Below are positions 57,892 through 64,000 of a stretch of DNA of 64,000 nt, piece by piece. The notes beneath the pieces were generated by a model. The model did no database searches and had not been told where the DNA came from. It saw only the letters and a program-made list of their open reading frames with translations. Made by a program: the position numbers and the translations under genes. Numbering within the stretch: position 1 is the first letter of the stretch; each line of letters starts with the position of its first letter. Origin of the DNA: Geothrix limicola (lineage in GTDB: Bacteria; Acidobacteriota; Holophagae; Holophagales; Holophagaceae); NCBI RefSeq assembly GCF_030268085.1, contig NZ_BSDE01000004.1:62001-126000 (forward strand). The letters are read 5' to 3'.

Positions 57892-58538
57892 GACCGACGA
57901 CCTGGTACGAGGGGCGCACCTCTCTGGACCTGCTGCAGGGCGCAGCGTGGGCCTGGATCGGCCTGCGTTCGGGGGATGGCCTGCACCGCCTGCACAGTGA
58001 TCTGCTGGTGGCGCTGGACCGCCTGTTCATCGAGCTGCGCTGGGCGGGTGTGCGCCGCGTGGCCCTCAGCGGCGCCGCCTGGATGACGGGCCGGGGCCAT
58101 CATTTTTCGGCGGGGGCCGATCTGCACGAGGTGGGCGCGCTGGATGCGGTTTCCGCGGAACCCTTCGCCCGGCGCGGGCAGCGCGTGATGAATCATCTCG
58201 GCTGGTCCGGATGGCGCAGCCTCACGCTGATCTCGGGAGTGGCCATGGGCGGCGGCTGCGACCTGGCCCTGCACGGGCGGGAGCGCTGGGGCGTGGCGGC
58301 GGATGCTTCGGGCAAGGGCGACCTGCGCCTGGCCCATCCGGCGGCCAGGCACGGCATCCTCACGGGCTTCGGCGGCACGGTGCGGCTGCCAGAACTGCTG
58401 GGCCCGGACGCCGACCGACTGTTCCGACATTTCGAGACCTGGGATTCGGAGGCGGCCCTTCGCGCGGGTGCCCTCCATCGCCGCCTGGAACCCGAGGCGG
58501 TGAAGGCCGCCGTGGAAGGCTGGCTCAGCAGACCCTAG
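57888..58538 (+). CDS. Enoyl-CoA hydratase/isomerase-family (crotonase) protein
   Basis: A 216-residue crotonase-fold protein, shorter than the usual 255-260. The oxyanion-hole segment is HHFSAGADLHEVGALDAVS, and the second is LISGVAMGGGCDLALHGRER. LAHPAARHGILTGFGGTVRL is the family's A-P-E-x-x-L-G-x-x-P-G-G-G-G region, altered: the usual catalytic Glu after the glycines is not seen, so hydratase activity is uncertain. It is translationally coupled to miaA. Its stop shares a CTAG with the stop of the convergent Yip1 gene. Confidence 0.85.
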   Translation: MRPTTWYEGRTSLDLLQGAAWAWIGLRSGDGLHRLHSDLLVALDRLFIELRWAGVRRVALSGAAWMTGRGHHFSAGADLHEVGALDAVSAEPFARRGQRVMNHLGWSGWRSLTLISGVAMGGGCDLALHGRERWGVAADASGKGDLRLAHPAARHGILTGFGGTVRLPELLGPDADRLFRHFETWDSEAALRAGALHRRLEPEAVKAAVEGWLSRP

Positions 58539-59317
58539 TGATGGCTGAAGGCCTTCAGCATCGGGATGGCCATGGCGGCCAGGGGCAGCAGGCAGCAGCA
58601 GACGAGCACGAGTGGGGTCAGCACGGCGCAGACGCCGCGCCAGGTGTCGGTCTTGTGCATGCGCGCCAGGCCCATGCCGATGGCCACCATGCCGGCCAGG
58701 TGAATCAGGATGCCGATGTAGGGGATGAGGCCGCCGAGCTGGATGAAGGCGCAGGCGTAGCCGTAGGCCCGGATGCTCTGCTGGGTGCCGGCGCCGGGCT
58801 TGAGGCCCCCCCACATCCACAGGAAGAAGTGGTTGAGCGCGCCGCCGACGATCATGCCCAGGAAGCTGAACAGGGGCATGAGCACGAGGATGGTCCCGAA
58901 GATCAGCGGCATCACGGCGACCAGGGTCTTGCCTTCGTCTCTTCCGGATTGCTCTAGAGCCGCCATCATGATGCCCAGGCCCACGAAGAAGAAGAGCAGG
59001 GCCATGATCAGGAAGATGGGGACCGAGAGCAGCAGCAGGAAGCGCCAAGGCGCGCCCAGGCCCTCGGTGACCGGCACCCGGTCGAAGAGTTCGAGGGGAT
59101 GGCTGAAGACCATGCGGAACATGCCGCCGACGCGGGACCAGAAGGTTGGGAACGCCTCGGGATCCTCGAAGGGCACGGGCCGCAGAACGGGCGCCGGGGC
59201 GGGAGTCGAGGCCGGCGGCGGCTCCCAGATCGGCGGCGCGGGCGGCGGTGGCGGGGCCGGGACATCAAGCTGGATGGCGGGAGGAATCGCCTCGCCGGGG
59301 CCCGTGGTCTCGCTCAT
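58535..59317 (-). CDS. Yip1-family membrane protein with proline-rich N-terminus
   Basis: A 260-residue protein. Residues 1-55 are proline-rich and disordered (LDVPAPPPPPAPPIWEPPPA). Then comes FWSRVGGMFRMVFSHPLELF, the amphipathic lead-in, and five membrane segments, among them LLLSVPIFLIMALLFFFVGL, VMPLIFGTILVLMPLFSFLG and LVLVCCCLLPLAAMAIPML. The conserved IVGGALNHFFLWMWGG and YGYACAFIQLGGLIPYIGIL fit bacterial Yip1 proteins. It lies 48 nt downstream of the sigma-54 activator gene, probably in one transcript. Confidence 0.82.
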   Translation of the reverse strand: MSETTGPGEAIPPAIQLDVPAPPPPPAPPIWEPPPASTPAPAPVLRPVPFEDPEAFPTFWSRVGGMFRMVFSHPLELFDRVPVTEGLGAPWRFLLLLSVPIFLIMALLFFFVGLGIMMAALEQSGRDEGKTLVAVMPLIFGTILVLMPLFSFLGMIVGGALNHFFLWMWGGLKPGAGTQQSIRAYGYACAFIQLGGLIPYIGILIHLAGMVAIGMGLARMHKTDTWRGVCAVLTPLVLVCCCLLPLAAMAIPMLKAFSHH

Positions 59318-59365
59318 CCCTCGCTCCTGCAGATGCCGCTACGCTATCACGATAAACATCAGCGA

Positions 59366-60904
<1,539 letters not shown>

Positions 60905-60981
60905 CTCCGGCCTGATTCTCGATATTTCGAGAGCCCGGTCAAGGGGTCACCCAGGAATAAGCGGTTCCCTCCTCCGAAAGG

Positions 60982-60987
60982 TATACT
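60982..60987 (+). promoter_or_regulatory. Possible -10 element of the kinase gene
   Basis: TATACT lies 20 nt before the kinase ATG, with no recognisable -35 hexamer at 16-18 bp. If used, the leader is only about 14 nt. Confidence 0.35.
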
Positions 60988-61007
60988 TCAAAGAGTCTAT
61001 TCAAAGG

Positions 61008-63545
61008 ATGGGATTGCTCCCCGACGCCACCCACTTCGGTTCCTACCGTCTGCTCTCCCGACTCGGGGAGGGGGCCATGGGCGAGGTGTGGCGGGCCCTG
61101 GATCTGCGCCTGGAGCGCGAGGTGGCGATCAAGATCCTGAAGGACGCGGACGACCTGCGCCGGAAGGCTCTGATCGGCGAAGCCAAGCTGGCCTGCCAGC
61201 TGAACCATCCCAACATCGCCCACATCTACGACGCGGGTGACGTGGATGGCACACCCTACATCGCCATGGAGCTGGTGGAGGGGCATACCCTGCGCGCCCT
61301 GGTGGGCCGGCCCGTGGACGGGGCGCTGCTCCAGGATCTGGCGCGGCAGGCGGCCTCGGCGCTTTCCCACGCGCACCAGAAGGGCATCGTCCACCGCGAC
61401 ATCAAGCCCGAGAACCTGCTGCTGACGGGCGAAGGCCAGCTCAAGATTCTGGATTTCGGCATCGCCCGGCGCGGCGCCGAGGATCCCTCGCTCGGGCCCA
61501 CCTCCCACCACATGACCCTGGTGGAGCGGACGGCGCCCGGCTACAGCCAGGGCACGCCGGCCTACATGAGCCCCGAGCAGGCCAATGGCCAGCCCCTGAC
61601 GGGCCAGTCGGACCAGTTCAGCCTCGGCGTCGTGCTCTACGAGCTGGCGACGGCCGTGCATCCCTTCCTGCGCGGCAGCCTCGTCGACACGCTCTACGCG
61701 GTGACCCGCGACGAGCCCCGGCCGCTCGCCGAGGCCCGTCCCGACCTGCCGCGCACGCTCCAGGACGCCATCCATCGCCTCATGGCGAAGGCGCCCAAGG
61801 ATCGCTTCCCCAACCTGCAGTCCCTCGCCGCCGGCCTGTCGGAGAACACGGCCACGGCCATGGCCCCGCACCTGAGCCAGCCCACGGCCCTGCTGCCGAA
61901 GGCCCGCCGACGCTGGATCCTGCCCCTGGCGGCCACGCTGCTGGTCGCGGGCACGGGCCTCAGCGTGTGGGCCCTGCGCCGGGGGGATGGTTCGGGCCTG
62001 GGTGAAGCGCGCCGGGCCTCGCGGGAGGATTTCACCAAGGGCCGCCGCGTGGTGGCCATCCTCCCCATGGAACAGCTGCAGCCCGATGCCGAGCATGCGT
62101 GGCTCAGCAACAGCTTCGCCGACGCCATGGCCTTCGGCCTGGTGCGGCGCGAGGACATGGCGGTGGTGGACCGGCTACGCGTGGTGGAGGCCATGCACCA
62201 GCTTGGCGACACGCCGGGCAAAGCGCCCAAGGCCGTGGGCGAACTGGGCCGCCAGCTCAAGGCCGAGCTGCTGGTGCTAGGCAGCTACCAGGTGGTGGGC
62301 GGCCAGCTCCGCATGGGCGTGCGCGTGCTGGACGCGGTGCGCGGCGCGACCCTGCACCAGTTCCAGCTGGACCGGCCCATGGCGGATCTGCTGAAGCTCG
62401 AAGACGAGCTGCAGCAGCGCCTGCCCCAGGAGATGGGGCTGGGCAGCGATCCGGGTTCGCTGCGCTCCCAGGCCAAGCTGCCGCGCACGCGCGAGCTCTA
62501 CACGAAGGCGCTGCAGGTCATCACCGACGGCAACCAGGATTCGGTCCGCCTCGCCAATTCCCTGCTCGCCTCGGCCATCGAAGGCGAGCCCGATTACGCT
62601 CCGGCCCGCGCGGAGTACGCGTGGACGCTGGCGGAGCTGGGCGCCACCACTGCCCTCGGACAGGGGCGCTACGACACGGCCCAGGACCTGCTGCGCCAGG
62701 GGAAGGCCGCCGCGGAAAAGGCCATCGCGCTGGATCCCAGCGCCTCCCAGGCCTACCGCGCGCTGGCCTCCATCCAGCTGCGCATGGGGGATCTCGAAGC
62801 CTCCAGCCGCGCGGCGCTGCAGGCCGTGCGGCTCGATCCGGCGGATCACAAGGCCTACGACGTGCTCGCGGATGTCTTCGCCGGGCTGGAAGGCGACGAC
62901 AACCACCAGGCCGCGCGGCGCTACTTCGAGAAGTCCCTCGAACTATTCCCCGAGGGCTGGCAGGCCCACCACCGCTTCGGCGTGCTGCTGCAGAACGAAG
63001 GGGAGCTCCCGGCGGCGCTGCAGCACGCGGATCGGGCCATCGCCCTCCGCCCGGCGGCGGAATACGCCTACGTCACGGCGGCGGACGCCCTCATCTGGAT
63101 GGGGCGCAGCCAGGAGGCGGAGACCCGCCTGCGCGCGGGCCTGCGCGAGATTCCCGGTTCCAACGTGCTGCGCAGCCTCATGGCCTACACGGCCTGGGAC
63201 CGCAAGGACCGGACGACGGCGGAAACCTACCTGCACGAACTCGAAGGCGTGTGGCCACCGGACCATTCCAATACCGTCCTGTTGGCCGGCGTGAAGCAGG
63301 CCGTGGGAGGCGACGGCGCGGGAGCCAAGGCGCGCTTCGAGGAATACCGACAAAAGCTCGCGGCCGTGGATCTTTCGCAGCGCAAGCACAACGAGCGGCG
63401 GGTGATCTCCGTGAACCTCTACCTCATGGCACGCATGGTGGCGAAACTCGGCGGCCGCGCCTCAGCTCAGGCCATGGTGGAACTGGCGGACCGCTTCCAC
63501 CCCGGCAAGCTGAGGGTGGCCCAGCAGGATCCGGCGTTCCGCTAG
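61008..63545 (+). CDS. Membrane Ser/Thr protein kinase with TolB/FlgO-like and TPR domains
   Basis: An 845-residue protein. Residues 10-275 are a Hanks-type kinase: G-loop RLGEGAMGEVWRALD, Lys in EVAIKILKD, HRDIKPENLLL, DFGIARRG and PAYMSPEQANGQPLTGQSDQ. A single TM near 306-326 (WILPLAATLLVAGTGLSVWA) follows a linker. Outside is a domain of the FlgO/TolB-N kind (VVAILPMEQLQPDAEHAWLS, SFADAMAFGLVRREDMAVVD, ELLVLGSYQVVGGQLRMGVR), then TPR repeats to the end (AYRALASIQLRMGDLEASSR, AHHRFGVLLQNEGELPAALQ). The start ATG 61008 has AAAGG directly before it. Substrate unknown. Confidence 0.93.
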   Translation: MGLLPDATHFGSYRLLSRLGEGAMGEVWRALDLRLEREVAIKILKDADDLRRKALIGEAKLACQLNHPNIAHIYDAGDVDGTPYIAMELVEGHTLRALVGRPVDGALLQDLARQAASALSHAHQKGIVHRDIKPENLLLTGEGQLKILDFGIARRGAEDPSLGPTSHHMTLVERTAPGYSQGTPAYMSPEQANGQPLTGQSDQFSLGVVLYELATAVHPFLRGSLVDTLYAVTRDEPRPLAEARPDLPRTLQDAIHRLMAKAPKDRFPNLQSLAAGLSENTATAMAPHLSQPTALLPKARRRWILPLAATLLVAGTGLSVWALRRGDGSGLGEARRASREDFTKGRRVVAILPMEQLQPDAEHAWLSNSFADAMAFGLVRREDMAVVDRLRVVEAMHQLGDTPGKAPKAVGELGRQLKAELLVLGSYQVVGGQLRMGVRVLDAVRGATLHQFQLDRPMADLLKLEDELQQRLPQEMGLGSDPGSLRSQAKLPRTRELYTKALQVITDGNQDSVRLANSLLASAIEGEPDYAPARAEYAWTLAELGATTALGQGRYDTAQDLLRQGKAAAEKAIALDPSASQAYRALASIQLRMGDLEASSRAALQAVRLDPADHKAYDVLADVFAGLEGDDNHQAARRYFEKSLELFPEGWQAHHRFGVLLQNEGELPAALQHADRAIALRPAAEYAYVTAADALIWMGRSQEAETRLRAGLREIPGSNVLRSLMAYTAWDRKDRTTAETYLHELEGVWPPDHSNTVLLAGVKQAVGGDGAGAKARFEEYRQKLAAVDLSQRKHNERRVISVNLYLMARMVAKLGGRASAQAMVELADRFHPGKLRVAQQDPAFR

Positions 63546-63554
63546 CGGCCATGC

Positions 63555-64000
63555 TCAGAGGGCCTTGGCCTCCGCCACCAGGCCCTCGACGCGGCGTCGC
63601 ACTTCCTGCATCAGGGCCTCGCGGTCCGCATAGTCGGAAGGGTGGACCGGATGCCCGACCCTCACGGTGTAGGCTCCGGGGCGGATCCTCGCGCTGTCGG
63701 GGGCGAGGGTATGGAAGCCCCCGACGGTGGCCATGGGGACGATGGGCACGCCCGCGTCCAGGGCGAGTGCGAAACCGCCCTTCTTGAATGGGAGCATCTG
63801 ACCCGTGCGGCTGCGGGTGCCTTCGGGAAAGATGACGACGTTCTTGCCGTCGCGGATCTGGAGCGCCGCATCGTGGATGCTGCGCACGGCGCGTTCCCGG
63901 TCGCCCCGGTCGATGAAGATGACCCCTGCGGCCCAGGCGGCCCAGCCGACGAAGGGCAGGTACTTCAGCTCCTTCTTGGCGATGTAGACGGCGGGCACGG
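63555..64000 (-). CDS. plsC: 1-acyl-sn-glycerol-3-phosphate acyltransferase (N-terminus beyond window)
   Basis: The C-terminal 147 or so residues of a PlsC-type acyltransferase. YIAKKELKYLPFVGWAAWAA is the segment after the H-x4-D motif, which lies off the window. GVIFIDRGDRERAV is block II, VVIFPEGTRSRTGQMLPFKK is block III (the EGTR glycerol-3-phosphate-binding motif), and VPIVPMATVGGF is block IV. It makes phosphatidic acid from lysophosphatidic acid, the step after the PlsB-like enzyme at 40463-41851. The stop is 9 nt from that of the convergent kinase gene. Confidence 0.92.
   Translation of the reverse strand, partial: VPAVYIAKKELKYLPFVGWAAWAAGVIFIDRGDRERAVRSIHDAALQIRDGKNVVIFPEGTRSRTGQMLPFKKGGFALALDAGVPIVPMATVGGFHTLAPDSARIRPGAYTVRVGHPVHPSDYADREALMQEVRRRVEGLVAEAKAL

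Overview
The window is GC-rich, densely packed bacterial chromosome with no phage, IS element, CRISPR array, tRNA or rRNA that I can see. The gene set fits an anaerobic or facultative diderm: trimeric [FeFe]-hydrogenase, futalosine-type menaquinone synthesis (MqnD), SUF Fe-S assembly, GTP-dependent PEP carboxykinase, outer-membrane and lipoprotein genes, chemotaxis and sigma-54 activators. The combination suggests an acidobacterium of the Holophaga/Geothrix type. That placement is inference from gene content; no marker gene was compared.

Layout. 1-8.2 kb (minus): a truncated-by-window sigma-54-activator-like protein with a degenerate ATPase, a TrhA/hemolysin III membrane protein, a secreted S9 peptidase and sbcD-sbcC. 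8.4-14.2 kb: bactofilin, a 780-residue pentapeptide-repeat protein, ribosomal protein S1 and a small outer-membrane protein with a near-consensus promoter. 14.2-20.1 kb (minus): the suf operon sufB-sufC-sufD-sufS-sufU-nfu, led by a promoter overlapping an IscR-type operator and interrupted between sufC and sufB by a REP-like palindrome. 20.1-24.6 kb: zinc-ribbon/TPR protein, pckG and a small TPR protein.

24.6-28.0 kb looks accessory: a fusion of a papain-like cysteine peptidase with an alpha/beta hydrolase, preceded by an attenuator-like hairpin, then a parallel beta-helix lipoprotein. 28.4-33.8 kb (plus) is the hydrogenase operon. Its NuoF-like flavoprotein is fused to a GltD/NfnB-like FAD-NAD(P) module, so the enzyme could connect H2, NAD(H), possibly NADP(H) and ferredoxin. 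No HydEFG maturases lie in the window. MqnD follows.

34.7-45.3 kb: SRPBCC protein, an acetyltransferase pseudogene, HtrA protease, a chemoreceptor, Hsp20, an FG-GAP lipoprotein, a PlsB-like acyltransferase, a MacA-type adaptor plus FtsX-type permease without an ATPase gene, and a Yip1 protein. 45.5-50 kb: rocD, then a periplasmic beta-propeller sensor whose cytoplasmic end carries a cysteine motif instead of a kinase, convergent with an orphan receiver. 50-59.3 kb: MFS exporter, sulfurtransferase, TlpA-like thioredoxin, lipoproteins, HAD phosphatase, Fe-S-type purF, miaA, a crotonase and a second Yip1 protein. 59.4-64 kb: a GAF sigma-54 activator divergent from a membrane Ser/Thr kinase with TPR repeats, and a PlsC acyltransferase cut by the window end.

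The best candidates for undescribed biology are the peptidase-hydrolase fusion with its structured leader, the hydrogenase flavoprotein fusion, the kinase-less propeller sensor and the ATPase-degenerate sigma-54-activator homologue.
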